The position numbers and the translations under genes were made by a program. A stretch of DNA of 64,000 nucleotides from NCBI RefSeq assembly GCF_900108275.1, contig NZ_FNVD01000013.1, forward strand, positions 18,475-82,474, written 5' to 3'. Below, piece by piece: positions 1 through 10,626 of this stretch. This stretch comes from Jhaorihella thermophila. GTDB taxonomy: Bacteria > Pseudomonadota > Alphaproteobacteria > Rhodobacterales > Rhodobacteraceae. Position 1 is the first letter of the stretch. The number at the start of each line of letters is the position of its first letter. The notes under the pieces were generated by a model. The model was not told the DNA's origin, did no database searches, and saw only the letters and a list, made by a program, of their open reading frames with translations.

Positions 1-1
1 C

Positions 2-2158
<2,157 letters not shown>

Positions 2159-2165
2159 ACAACAC

Positions 2166-2193
2166 GCGCGTGGCCCCGGATCGGGCCACGCGC
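2166..2193 (+). terminator. Hairpin after acnA
   Basis: A perfect 11-bp stem (GCGCGTGGCCC with its complement) with a 6-nt loop begins eight bases after the acnA stop codon. No T-tract follows, so it may act as a transcript-stabilising 3' hairpin or a Rho-assisted terminator rather than a classic intrinsic terminator. Confidence 0.5.
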
Positions 2194-2302
2194 ATCCACG
2201 CCGCCCCTGTTCCGGTTCTCTTGGATGATCGGAACCGGCGGCAGAGGCACTTGAAACCGTCCCGCAAACGGACTGGCGCCGGACGCCGCGTCAACGCTCC
2301 AG

Positions 2303-2878
2303 TCAATGCTCCAGGTCGGCGTTGTTGGATTTGATCGCCGCCAGAACGGCTGCCTGATCCTCGCCCTCGATCCGCCCCAGAAGATCGGCCCGCATGTAAT
2401 AGGTCAGAACGGCCACCGACTGCATGATCCGGTTGCGCTCGGCATCGGTCATCGACTGATCCGCGACGGCGGCATCCAGCCGGCCCAGCACCTCGGAAAA
2501 CCGCGAAATCACCTCGGCGCTGCCGAACATTGCGATCTTGTGGTTCAGAACACGCAGCCGCGCCAGCTCGTCCCGCTCCAGCGTGCCGCTTTCGACGATC
2601 GCGCCGAGATGCTCGATCAGCGCCGAATAGACCGCGCTTTTCTGGTCCAGCAGCAGCACCTGCCCTTCCTTGCGCAGCTCCAGTTCGGTCTGCCGGTTCA
2701 GCAGCAGCGCCGTGATCAGAACCGTGGCCACGGCCCCGATGAACACCAGAAGCAGTTCCTGCGAAAAGGGGAAATCGCCCGAAACCTGGTAGAAATACCG
2801 AAACCCCAGATAGCCCGCCACGATACAGGCCACCAGCAGGGCCATGGTGAATCTGTCGTTCTCAAACATGCGGCGCAT
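2303..2878 (-). CDS. Small two-helix membrane protein, unknown function
   Basis: A 191-residue protein I do not recognise. Two hydrophobic helices are clear, roughly residues 11-30 and 41-60. A long charged, largely helical C-terminal part of about 130 residues follows, probably cytoplasmic. No enzymatic motif or zinc ligand pattern is visible. It is transcribed divergently from moaA with about 70 bp between the starts, and it converges on acnA. Codon use looks native. The helical tail could be a scaffold or sensor domain, but nothing in the sequence decides this. Confidence 0.75.
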   Translation of the reverse strand: MRRMFENDRFTMALLVACIVAGYLGFRYFYQVSGDFPFSQELLLVFIGAVATVLITALLLNRQTELELRKEGQVLLLDQKSAVYSALIEHLGAIVESGTLERDELARLRVLNHKIAMFGSAEVISRFSEVLGRLDAAVADQSMTDAERNRIMQSVAVLTYYMRADLLGRIEGEDQAAVLAAIKSNNADLEH

Positions 2879-2946
2879 CGTCTGCCCCTTTTGTCCGCGC
2901 GACTCCGCACTTGCCGCAGAGCCCCGATCACTCTACCTATTTCCGC

Positions 2947-3957
2947 ATGACCGCACCACTCATCGATCCCTTCGCCCGCCCGATCACCTACCTGCGGGTC
3001 TCGGTCACCGACCGATGCGATTTCCGCTGCGTCTATTGCATGTCGGAGAACATAACCTTTCTGCCCAAGAAGGATCTGCTGACGCTGGAAGAACTGGACC
3101 AGCTGTGTTCGGCCTTCATCGGTCTCGGCGTGGCAAAGCTGCGCGTGACCGGCGGCGAGCCGCTGGTGCGGCGGGGGATCATGACCTTCTTTCGGGGTAT
3201 GAGCCGTCATCTGGACTCCGGCGCGCTGAAGGAACTGACGCTGACCACCAACGGCTCGCAACTGCATCGCTTTGCGGACGACCTTTATGCCGCCGGGGTG
3301 CGCCGGGTGAACATCTCGCTCGATACGCTGGACGAGGACAAGTTCGCCCGCGTCACCCGCTGGGGCCGGCTCAAGCAGGTGCTGAACGGCATCGACGCCG
3401 CGCAACGGGCGGGGCTGCGGATCAAGATCAACACCGTCGCACTCAAGGGCTTCAACGAAGAGGAGCTGCCCCGCATCACCGAATGGTGCGCCGAGCGTGA
3501 CATGGACCTGACCTGGATCGAGGTCATGCCGATGGGAGAGGACATCGGCAGCGAGGACCGTTTGGGCCAGTTCTGGCCCCTGACCGACGTGCGCGCGACC
3601 TATGAACGGTCCTACACCGTGACCGATCTGGCCGAACGCACCGGCGGTCCCGCCCGCTATGTGCGGCTCGAGGAGACCGGGCAAAAGATCGGCTTCATCA
3701 CGCCGCTGTCGCATAACTTCTGCGAAAGCTGCAACCGCGTGCGCCTGACCTGCACGGGCGAGCTTTACATGTGTCTCGGTCAGGAAGACGTGGCCGACCT
3801 GCGCAAGCCGATGCGGGACCGGCCCGGCGATGCCTCGCATCTGGAACAGGCGATCCGGGCCGCTATCGCGCGCAAGCCCAAGGGCCATGATTTCGACTAT
3901 TCAAGACAGCGCGCCGACGGCCAGATGACCCGCCACATGAGCCACACGGGCGGCTGA
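2947..3957 (+). CDS. moaA: GTP 3',8-cyclase, molybdenum cofactor biosynthesis
   Basis: MoaA is the radical-SAM enzyme that converts GTP to 3',8-cyclo-GTP, the first step of molybdopterin synthesis (with MoaC). The radical-SAM cluster motif CDFRCVYC lies near the N-terminus, and the second cluster is at [11 protein letters not shown] followed by a third cysteine. The protein ends in Gly-Gly, the conserved MoaA tail needed for activity. I chose the ATG at 2947, giving 336 residues beginning [11 protein letters not shown], because the 12 codons upstream (from 2911) do not resemble the family. The next gene starts one base after its stop, so the two are probably co-transcribed. No other moa gene is in view. 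Confidence 0.95.
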   Translation: MTAPLIDPFARPITYLRVSVTDRCDFRCVYCMSENITFLPKKDLLTLEELDQLCSAFIGLGVAKLRVTGGEPLVRRGIMTFFRGMSRHLDSGALKELTLTTNGSQLHRFADDLYAAGVRRVNISLDTLDEDKFARVTRWGRLKQVLNGIDAAQRAGLRIKINTVALKGFNEEELPRITEWCAERDMDLTWIEVMPMGEDIGSEDRLGQFWPLTDVRATYERSYTVTDLAERTGGPARYVRLEETGQKIGFITPLSHNFCESCNRVRLTCTGELYMCLGQEDVADLRKPMRDRPGDASHLEQAIRAAIARKPKGHDFDYSRQRADGQMTRHMSHTGG

Positions 3958-3958
3958 C

Positions 3959-5269
3959 ATGGGTGCATCCGGCGGCGGGCCGACGCCGCTCTATCGGTTC
4001 TACCGGACCGCGACGCGCGCATTGGTGCCGCTTGCCTGGGCCAGCGTATCGCGCAAGCTGCGCCGCCACGGGGTCGCGACCGAGCGCATGCAGGAACGGC
4101 TGGGCCACGCCTCGCTGCCGCGACCGGCCGCGCCGGTGATCTGGTTCCACGCCGCCAGCGTCGGCGAGAGCCTCTCGGTGCTTTCCCTCATCACCCGCAT
4201 GGGCCAGCGCCTGCCGGATGCCGAGTTTCTCATCACCTCGGGCACGGCCACCTCGGCCGAACTGGTGGCCAAACGCCTGCCGCCGCGCACCCGCCACCAG
4301 TTCGCGCCGCTCGACGCCCCCGGTCCGGTGGGACGGTTCCTTGACCACTGGCGGCCCGCGGCCGGGCTTTTCGTCGAAAGCGAACTCTGGCCCAACATGC
4401 TGGTCATGGCCCGCGAACGCGGCGCAAGGCTGGCCCTGGTCAACGCGCGGCTGTCCGAGGCGTCTGTGCGTGGCTGGCTGCGACGCGCCGAAACCGCCCG
4501 CTTTCTGCTGTCCCGGTTCGACCTTCTGATGGCCCAGAGCACGCGCACCGCCCGCGACCTGATCTCGATGGGCGCCCCCCCCGCCCGTGTCGTCGCAGGC
4601 ACCAACCTCAAGGCCAGCGCGGCGGCGCCCCCGGTGGACCTGATCGCGCTGAAACGGGCGCGCGACGGCCTGGCCGGGCGCCCCGCCTGGATTGCCAGTT
4701 CGACCCATTCCGGCGAGGAAGAGGTGGTCCTAGCCGCACAAAACCGGCTGCTTCGGGACAGCCGCGACCTGTGCCTTGTCCTGGTACCCCGACATCCCGA
4801 ACGCGGCGACGAGGTCGAATCCACGGTCCGCGCCGCCGGACTGACGCTCTCCCGCCGCTCGCGGGGCGAAGAGATTGGCCCCCAGACGCAGGTGTATCTG
4901 GCCGATACCCTCGGCGAAACCGGCACCTGGTATGCGCTCTCGCCGATCGTCTTTCTGGGTGCAACGCTTGTGCCAAAGGGGGGGCACAACCCGTATGAAC
5001 CGGCCATGTCCGGCTGCGCCATCATGGCGGGGCCCTACCGCGACAATGCCGCCGACGCCTATGATGGGCTCGCGCACGCCGGCGGTCTGGCGGACGTGAA
5101 GGACGCAGAAACCCTGGCCCGGCAGGTCGCCCTCTGGCTCGACGACGCAGATGCGCTCGAAGCCGCCCGCGCCGCCGCCAAGGCCCACGCAGCATCCCTC
5201 GACGCCGCACTGGACGCGGTGGTCGGAAAACTCTGTATCGCGCTGCACCTCGACCGTGCAGCACCCTGA
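3959..5269 (+). CDS. waaA: Kdo transferase (lipid A glycosyltransferase)
   Basis: WaaA (KdtA, GT30 family) transfers Kdo from CMP-Kdo to lipid IVA on the inner face of the cytoplasmic membrane. The 436-residue length is usual for the family. Visible motifs are HAASVGE near residue 60, where the family's acceptor-side catalytic glutamate lies, then ESELWPN, and GGHNPYEPA in the CMP-binding C-terminal half. A short hydrophobic N-terminus (residues about 15-30) fits membrane association. The start follows the moaA stop by one base. A hairpin repeat lies just downstream and separates it from the convergent gene. Whether the enzyme is mono- or bifunctional cannot be read from sequence. Confidence 0.93.
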   Translation: MGASGGGPTPLYRFYRTATRALVPLAWASVSRKLRRHGVATERMQERLGHASLPRPAAPVIWFHAASVGESLSVLSLITRMGQRLPDAEFLITSGTATSAELVAKRLPPRTRHQFAPLDAPGPVGRFLDHWRPAAGLFVESELWPNMLVMARERGARLALVNARLSEASVRGWLRRAETARFLLSRFDLLMAQSTRTARDLISMGAPPARVVAGTNLKASAAAPPVDLIALKRARDGLAGRPAWIASSTHSGEEEVVLAAQNRLLRDSRDLCLVLVPRHPERGDEVESTVRAAGLTLSRRSRGEEIGPQTQVYLADTLGETGTWYALSPIVFLGATLVPKGGHNPYEPAMSGCAIMAGPYRDNAADAYDGLAHAGGLADVKDAETLARQVALWLDDADALEAARAAAKAHAASLDAALDAVVGKLCIALHLDRAAP

Positions 5270-5310
5270 CCCAAGACGCCGCCAGGCAAGCGCCCGCGGA
5301 CACACCCCGC

Positions 5311-5399
5311 CTCCTGCTTCTTTCTGGTTACCAATACCCCGGGGGTGAGGCCCGAAAGGGCCGAGGGGGCAGAGCCCCCTCCGCCCCCTCCGGCGCCCA
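5311..5399 (+). repeat. Intergenic double-hairpin repeat, copy A
   Basis: This element begins with a CTTCTTTCTGG core followed by an AATACCCCGGGGG stretch, then two hairpins: GGCCC-GAAA-GGGCC (5349-5362) and an 8-bp GAGGGGGC stem (5363-5381). The opening matches copies at 44.5, 52.0 and 55.9 kb, and more loosely 34.0 kb in reverse. The second half differs from the other copies. It fills the gap between two convergent genes and probably terminates both. Confidence 0.75.
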
Positions 5400-5413
5400 T
5401 TCAACCCGCTGGC

Positions 5414-7105
5414 CTACCCCATCCAGCGGCGAACCGGCGCCGCAGCTTCTTCCAGCGGCTGCACCGCCACATCAACCAGGGTCGGCCCGCCATGCGCCAC
5501 GGCCTCGGCCAGAACCCGGCCCAGTTCGGAGGGATCCTCCACCCGCCACGCCCTGATCCCGTAGGCCGCCGCCACGGCCGCATTGTCCGCGCGACCGAAA
5601 TCGACATTGTAGAACCGCCCCCCCTTGTCGGCGGCCTGACTGGCCTTGATCCAGCCGAAACTGGCATTGGAAAACACCACATAGGTGATCGGCGCGCCGC
5701 ACCGGGCGACGGTTTCCAGCTCACCGCAGGTAAACCCGAACGAGCCGTCCCCCATCAGACCCACGGCCTTGGCCTCCGGCCGGCCGAACCACGCCCCCAG
5801 CGCCGCCGCCAGCGCATAGCCCAGCGCCCCGTGCGCGCGATTGGTGATGAAATGCCGCCCCGGACGCGGCAGCTGATAATGGGCCGAGAAATAGGGGCAG
5901 CTCGTGCCCGGATCCGACACCACCACCGCGTCCTCGGGCAGCACGCGCATCAATTCCTTCACAACGCGCTCGGGCCGGATCGGGGCGGCATCGCTGGCCG
6001 CCAGCCGGTCGAAGGCCGCGATCTTGCGGCGTTTGCGATCCTCCACCGCCGCCGCGCCGCCGAAACTCTGCGCCCCCTGCCCGCGCGCATCCAGCACCGC
6101 GTTCACCTGGCCAAGCGCCAGCTTCAGGTCGCCCACCACCGCAACTTCGGTCCGGTAATTGGCATTCATCACCATCGGGTCGGAATCGAAATGCACCACC
6201 CGCGTGCCAGGGCGCGGCGCCTCCCATCTCGCGGTGGTGGTCGATCCCGCGCGGCAGCCCATGAACACCACCAAATCGGCCGCCTCCATCATCTCCCATG
6301 TCTCGTCGGTGCCGCCGTTCGAACCCACCACGCCCAGGCAGTTGGGATGGGTTTCCGCCAGCGATCCCTGCCCGGAAATCGAGGTCGCAACCGCCACGTC
6401 CAGCCGCTCGGCCAACCTTTGCAACTCCTCCCAGGCGCCCGCGATCACCACCCCGCCGCCGCACACGATCAGCGGGCGTTTCGCCGACAGGATCGCCTCC
6501 ACCGCCGCCTCGGCCGCGCCGGGCGGCGGGGCCTGGCGATAGGCGGGATAAGTGGCGGTTTCCGGATCGGCCCAGATGTCAAACGGGTTCACCGGATCAT
6601 ACTGCACATCATGGGGCAGCCCGATATGCGCAGCACCCGGCCGCCCCGTGGTCATCGCCCGAAACGCCGCGCGCACCATCCGCGGGATGTGATCGGCCCG
6701 CCGGATCACCGTGTTCCATTTGGTCAGCGGGCGCATCAGCGCCTCCTGGTCCACCTCGGTCAGGGGGTATTTGCCGTAAGACCCTACCGAGATGTCGGTG
6801 GTGATCGCCAACAGCGCATAGGAGCTTTCCGTCGCCTCGATCAGCCCCGGCAGGATATAGGTCGCCCCCCCGCCCGACGGCCCCTCGGCCACGCCCACGC
6901 GCCCGGTCACGCGGGAATAGCCATCGGCCATGTAGGTTGCGCTGCGCTCGTCGCGGGTCAGCACATGGGTGATCCCGTGATCCAGCCCGCGCATCGCATC
7001 GTAGAACGGCAGCGTCGTATCCCCACAGAGGCCGAACATGTGCCGCACCCCCTGCGCCTGAAGCATCCGCACCATCGCCTCGGCCCCGTTCATGGCGTTC
7101 TCCAT
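5414..7105 (-). CDS. Thiamine-diphosphate-dependent enzyme, acetolactate-synthase-like
   Basis: A 563-residue member of the ThDP carboligase/decarboxylase family with PYR, central and PP domains. The catalytic PYR-domain glutamate is present (E53 in TRDERSA), which argues against glyoxylate carboligase, where valine replaces it. The ThDP/Mg motif starts at GDGSFGF near residue 452 and ends at SNASFG. I chose the ATG at 7105 because an AAGGGACGG ribosome site precedes it; frame upstream to 7174 is probably untranslated. It is divergent from a GntR regulator and part of a cluster with a racemase-like enzyme and a beta-hydroxyacid dehydrogenase. That suggests catabolism of a 2-oxo acid or C2 unit. 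The substrate is unknown. Confidence 0.85.
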   Translation of the reverse strand: MENAMNGAEAMVRMLQAQGVRHMFGLCGDTTLPFYDAMRGLDHGITHVLTRDERSATYMADGYSRVTGRVGVAEGPSGGGATYILPGLIEATESSYALLAITTDISVGSYGKYPLTEVDQEALMRPLTKWNTVIRRADHIPRMVRAAFRAMTTGRPGAAHIGLPHDVQYDPVNPFDIWADPETATYPAYRQAPPPGAAEAAVEAILSAKRPLIVCGGGVVIAGAWEELQRLAERLDVAVATSISGQGSLAETHPNCLGVVGSNGGTDETWEMMEAADLVVFMGCRAGSTTTARWEAPRPGTRVVHFDSDPMVMNANYRTEVAVVGDLKLALGQVNAVLDARGQGAQSFGGAAAVEDRKRRKIAAFDRLAASDAAPIRPERVVKELMRVLPEDAVVVSDPGTSCPYFSAHYQLPRPGRHFITNRAHGALGYALAAALGAWFGRPEAKAVGLMGDGSFGFTCGELETVARCGAPITYVVFSNASFGWIKASQAADKGGRFYNVDFGRADNAAVAAAYGIRAWRVEDPSELGRVLAEAVAHGGPTLVDVAVQPLEEAAAPVRRWMG

Positions 7106-7128
7106 CGCGTCCGTCCCTTCTGCGCGCA

Positions 7129-7145
7129 AAATCGTATACAGATTT
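7129..7145. promoter_or_regulatory. Candidate GntR operator
   Basis: An AT-rich imperfect palindrome lies between the divergent starts: outer arms AAATC and GATTT around a GTATAC core. FCD-type GntR regulators typically bind short palindromes of the TGTATACA kind. It lies about 24-40 bp upstream of the ThDP-enzyme start and about 70 bp upstream of the regulator start, so it could control both. This is inference from pattern only. Confidence 0.45.
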
Positions 7146-7213
7146 GCATTACATATTGCACACGAGTCAACCACCCATTAGTGTGACCATCGAAGCAACC
7201 GAAGGGATCGCCC

Positions 7214-7903
7214 GTGGCCAAGGCCGAAAGCAACGTGGACCGCCTGTATGACGCGCTGCGCGGCATGGCGGCCGAGTTTGCCTTCAAACCCGGCGAACGG
7301 ATCAACGAAAGCGCATTGGCACAACAGCTGAACGCCAGCCGGACCCCGATCCGCGAGGCGCTGAACCGGTTGGTGGCCGAGGGGTTTCTGACCTTCCAGA
7401 GCGGGCGCGGTTTCTTCTGCCGCCCGCTCAGCCCCGAAGCGGTGCTGGATCTCTACGAGGCCCGCGTCGCGATCGAATGCGAAGCCGCCCGGCTGGCCTG
7501 TGCGCGGGCATCGGATGACGATCTGGCCGAACTGGCCGCCTGGCTCGACCGGATCGCGCCGGACTATGTCACTGCAACCGATGCAGTGCGGCTGCTGGAG
7601 ATGGACGAGGGATTTCACCGCCGCATCGTCGCACTCTCGGGCAATGGCGAACTGGCGCGGCTGCTGGACAACCTCAACGACCGGGTCCGGTATGTTCGCA
7701 TGATCGACCTGCGCGCGATGCAGCGCGGCAACGCGGCCCGTCCCGACATGATGGCCGCGCATCGGCGCATTCTGGACGCCCTGACAGCACGCGACGCGGA
7801 GGCGGCCGCGCAAGCCATGCGCGCCCATATCGCCCGCCGACGGGACGAGGCGGCGCAGGCCGTGCGCGAAGCCTATGCCCAACTCTATGTTCCCGATCTG
7901 TAA
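7214..7903 (+). CDS. GntR-family transcriptional regulator, FCD type
   Basis: A 229-residue regulator with an N-terminal winged helix (about residues 8-75, including the NASRTPIREALNRL recognition region) and a C-terminal FCD ligand domain. The FCD domain carries DEGFHRR and AHRRIL, matching the Asp/His metal-site pattern of the family. The start is GTG at 7214, preceded by GAAGGGA at 7201. It is divergent from the ThDP enzyme and 9 bp upstream of the racemase-like gene, so it probably regulates both and itself in response to a carboxylate intermediate. The ligand is unknown. Confidence 0.92.
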   Translation: MAKAESNVDRLYDALRGMAAEFAFKPGERINESALAQQLNASRTPIREALNRLVAEGFLTFQSGRGFFCRPLSPEAVLDLYEARVAIECEAARLACARASDDDLAELAAWLDRIAPDYVTATDAVRLLEMDEGFHRRIVALSGNGELARLLDNLNDRVRYVRMIDLRAMQRGNAARPDMMAAHRRILDALTARDAEAAAQAMRAHIARRRDEAAQAVREAYAQLYVPDL

Positions 7904-7912
7904 GAGGATCCC

Positions 7913-8653
7913 ATGACCACGCAATCCGGCGGCAAGACGGTTTATGGTGCGACGGTCGGCATCCTGATGCTGGAAACCCGCTTTCCGCGCATCCCCGGCG
8001 ACATGGGCAACGCGCGGACATGGCCCTTTCCGGTGCAATACCGGGTGGTGCGCGGGGCCTCGCCCGACCGGGTGGTGCGCGGCGATCCGCGCGCGCTGCT
8101 GCCGGCCTTTGTCGCGGCGGGCCGCGATCTGGTGGCGATGGGCTGCGACGGGATCACCACCAATTGCGGGTTCCTGTCGCTGGTGCAGGAAGAACTGCGC
8201 GAGGCGCTCGGCGTGCCGGTGGCCACCTCGTCTCTTATGCAGGTGCCTATGGTGCAGGCGATGCTGCCGCCGGGCAAGCGCGCGGTGATCCTGACGATTT
8301 CGCGCGCAACGCTGAGCCCGGACCATCTGAAGGCCGCCGGCGTGGCGCCGGACACGCCGATCTACGGCACCGATGGCGGCTGTGCCTTCACCCGGGACAT
8401 CCTGGGCGATGCGGCCGAGATCGACTTTGCCGCCTGCCGGCAGGACATGCTGGACGCCGCCGACGAGATCATGGCCGACTGCCCCGAGGCCGGCGCGATC
8501 GTGCTGGAATGCACCAACATGGTCCCCTATGCCACCGATATCCGCCGCCGCACCGGTCTGCCGGTCTGGTCGATCGAAAGCTTCGTCCATTGGTTCCAGG
8601 CCGGCCTGCTGCCGCGGCGCTTTCCGACGGAACTGGACGACCCCCGCCATTGA
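7913..8653 (+). CDS. Asp/Glu/hydantoin racemase or maleate isomerase family protein
   Basis: A 246-residue enzyme of the two-cysteine Asp/Glu racemase superfamily. The paired catalytic cysteines are C85 (TTNCGF) and C200 (LECTNM), in the expected symmetric halves. The first half also shows a conserved VGILMLETRFPRIPGD segment. Family members racemise amino acids or hydantoins, isomerise maleate or decarboxylate arylmalonates; sequence alone does not separate these here. It follows the GntR regulator by 9 bp with an AGAGGA ribosome site, so the two are co-transcribed. A hairpin terminator separates it from the convergent dehydrogenase. Confidence 0.85.
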   Translation: MTTQSGGKTVYGATVGILMLETRFPRIPGDMGNARTWPFPVQYRVVRGASPDRVVRGDPRALLPAFVAAGRDLVAMGCDGITTNCGFLSLVQEELREALGVPVATSSLMQVPMVQAMLPPGKRAVILTISRATLSPDHLKAAGVAPDTPIYGTDGGCAFTRDILGDAAEIDFAACRQDMLDAADEIMADCPEAGAIVLECTNMVPYATDIRRRTGLPVWSIESFVHWFQAGLLPRRFPTELDDPRH

Positions 8654-8687
8654 AACGAAAAAGGCCCCGGCCGCAATTGCCGGGGCC
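8651..8687 (-). terminator. Intrinsic terminator between convergent genes
   Basis: A perfect 9-bp stem (GGCCCCGGC with its complement, 8663-8671 and 8679-8687) has a 7-nt loop. On the minus strand it is followed by TTTTTCGTTTC, so it terminates the dehydrogenase gene. On the plus strand it lies ten bases after the racemase stop and may also act there. Confidence 0.85.
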
Positions 8688-8735
8688 CTGTCCCGCGTCG
8701 TGAGTGGTGGGCGCAATCTTGCGCTTGCGGAATCC

Positions 8736-9608
8736 TTAACCGAATGCCCGGAGGCGCTTGATGAGGCTGGACGTGTCCCAGCGGCCGCCGCCCATCTTCT
8801 GCACATCCTTGTAGAACTGATCCACCAGCGCCGTGACCGGCAGCGAGGCACCGTTTTCGTTGGCGGTGGACAGGCAGATGCCCAGATCCTTGCGCATCCA
8901 GTCCACGGCAAAGCCGAAATCGAACTTGTCGTCGATCATGGTTTCATAGCGGTTCGACATCTGCCACGACCCGGCCGCCCCGCCCGAGATCACCTCGACC
9001 ACCGCGCGGCCGTCCAGCCCCGCCTTTTCGGCAAAATGCAGCCCCTCGGACAGGCCCTGCAACAGCCCGGCGATGCAGATCTGATTGACCATTTTGGTCA
9101 GCTGGCCGGCGCCGCTCTCGCCCAGCCGCTTGATCGACCGGCCATAGGCCTGCATGACCGGCTCGACCCTTGCATAGGCCTCTTCGTCGCCGCCGCACAT
9201 GATTGACAGAACGCCGTTCTCGGCCCCGGCCTGCCCGCCGGAAATGGGCGCATCCACGAAGGAAATCCCCCGCTCCCCGGCGGCGGCATAAAGCTCGCGC
9301 GTGACCTTGGCGGAAACGGTGGTGTGATCGACAAAGACCGTGCCCGCGGCCATCCCGGCAAAGGCGCCATCGTCGCCCAGGCACACCGCGCGCAGGTCGT
9401 CGTCATTGCCCACGCAGGACATGACGAAGTCTGCCCCTTCGGCCGCCCTGGCCGGGGTCGGCGCCATCGCGCCGCCATGCTCGGCCACCCATTTCTCGGC
9501 CTTGGCGGCGGTGCGGTTGTAGACGGTCACGTCATGCCCGGCTGCCTTGAGGTGCCCCGCCATCGGGTAGCCCATCACCCCAAGACCCAGAAACGCGACT
9601 TTTGCCAT
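8736..9608 (-). CDS. NAD(P)-dependent beta-hydroxyacid dehydrogenase
   Basis: A 290-residue member of the 3-hydroxyisobutyrate/tartronate-semialdehyde reductase family. The Rossmann motif GLGVMG (residues 8-13), the substrate-binding DAPISGG (119-125) and the catalytic lysine K172 in GAGQLTKMVNQ are all present. It ends the catabolic cluster but is on the opposite strand to the regulator and racemase-like gene. Pairing with a ThDP enzyme resembles glyoxylate carboligase plus tartronate-semialdehyde reductase. However, the neighbouring ThDP enzyme keeps its glutamate, so that pathway is not supported. An AGAGGGA ribosome site precedes the ATG at 9608. Confidence 0.9.
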   Translation of the reverse strand: MAKVAFLGLGVMGYPMAGHLKAAGHDVTVYNRTAAKAEKWVAEHGGAMAPTPARAAEGADFVMSCVGNDDDLRAVCLGDDGAFAGMAAGTVFVDHTTVSAKVTRELYAAAGERGISFVDAPISGGQAGAENGVLSIMCGGDEEAYARVEPVMQAYGRSIKRLGESGAGQLTKMVNQICIAGLLQGLSEGLHFAEKAGLDGRAVVEVISGGAAGSWQMSNRYETMIDDKFDFGFAVDWMRKDLGICLSTANENGASLPVTALVDQFYKDVQKMGGGRWDTSSLIKRLRAFG

Positions 9609-9776
9609 TTATTCGTCCCTCTAAAAAGGCGACCGAACGCCGCTTCCTTTTTTGTAGCTGGCGACAATTGGTAAGGATATCAAACCAGAAAGCAAGTCCC
9701 CGATCGGGAACAATCGGAATTAAATTTCGCCCCGGCAGGATTTCGCCGCGGGACAGGCGACCAACCCTTGGCGCGC

Positions 9777-9805
9777 AAAAAGAAACCGGCCCGCAGAGGG
9801 GCCGG
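9777..9805 (-). terminator. Intrinsic terminator of the HAAT transporter operon
   Basis: A perfect 7-bp stem (CCGGCCC with its complement, 9786-9792 and 9799-9805) has a 6-nt loop. On the minus strand it is followed by TTTCTTTTTG. It lies 54 bp beyond the stop of the last transporter gene. The remaining gap to 9608 holds only the dehydrogenase promoter region. Confidence 0.8.
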
Positions 9806-9858
9806 CCAGTCAGTGCCAGCGCCCGCCGGACCCGGCGAGCGCGACGGGGAGAATTGCG

Positions 9859-10614
9859 TCAGATGGCGAGGTATTCGGCGCGCAGCTCGGCATTGCCCAG
9901 AACCTCGGCGGCGGAGCCGTCGAACGCCACGCTGCCGGTATCGAGGATCACCGCGCGGTCGGCCAGTTCCAGGGCCCGCACCGCGTTCTGTTCGACGATG
10001 ATCGTGGTCATGCCCTGTTCCTTGATGTGGATCAGCGTCTTTTCGATCTCGTCCACGATCACCGGGGCAAGGCCTTCATAGGGTTCGTCCAGCAGCAGCA
10101 CCTTGATGTCCCGCGCCAGCGCGCGGGCGATGGCCAGCATCTGCTGTTCGCCGCCCGACAGCGTCACGCCCTCCTGCTTGCGCCGCTCGCCCAGACGCGG
10201 GAACAGCTCGTAGATGCGATCCAGTTCCCACCCGATCGGCGGCGCGATCTGGGCCAGTTGGATGTTTTCCTCGACCGTCAGGCCGGGAATGATGCGCCGG
10301 TCCTCGGGCACCAGCCCCAGCCCCGCCTGCGCCGCCTCATAGCTGGTCATGCGGTGCAGCGGCTGGTGATCCAGCCAGATCTCGCCATGCGTCACCAAGG
10401 GCGAGCCGATCCGAGCGATCGACCGCAGGGTCGAAGTCTTGCCCGCACCGTTGCGGCCCAGCAGCGCGAGGATCTCGCCTTCGTGCACGTTGAAGTTCAC
10501 CCCCTGCACGATGTAGCTTTCGCCGTAATAGGCGTGCATGTCCCAGACCGACAGATAGGCCGGGGCCGTTTCGGCCATGTTGGCGTTTTTGGAAAAGTCC
10601 GGTTTCACGTTCAT
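9859..10614 (-). CDS. livF: HAAT ABC transporter ATP-binding protein, LivF type
   Basis: A 251-residue ATPase of the branched-chain amino acid transporter type. Walker A is GRNGAGKTS, the signature is LSGGEQQML and Walker B is VLLLDEPYEGL. It energises uptake together with the neighbouring LivG and permeases. It starts 12 bp after livG in a five-gene minus-strand unit. The first 20 residues are an extension compared with minimal LivF; no alternative start is clearly better. The terminator at about 9.79 kb ends the operon. The gene name marks subunit type only; the substrate is not established. Confidence 0.93.
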   Translation of the reverse strand: MNVKPDFSKNANMAETAPAYLSVWDMHAYYGESYIVQGVNFNVHEGEILALLGRNGAGKTSTLRSIARIGSPLVTHGEIWLDHQPLHRMTSYEAAQAGLGLVPEDRRIIPGLTVEENIQLAQIAPPIGWELDRIYELFPRLGERRKQEGVTLSGGEQQMLAIARALARDIKVLLLDEPYEGLAPVIVDEIEKTLIHIKEQGMTTIIVEQNAVRALELADRAVILDTGSVAFDGSAAEVLGNAELRAEYLAI

Positions 10615-10626
10615 GTCGCGGTCTCC

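Noticed and set aside
5414..7105. Glyoxylate carboligase or sulfoacetaldehyde acetyltransferase as the identity of the ThDP enzyme
   Set aside because: The PYR-domain glutamate is present, unlike glyoxylate carboligase. No phosphotransacetylase or sulfonate gene is nearby to support the second.
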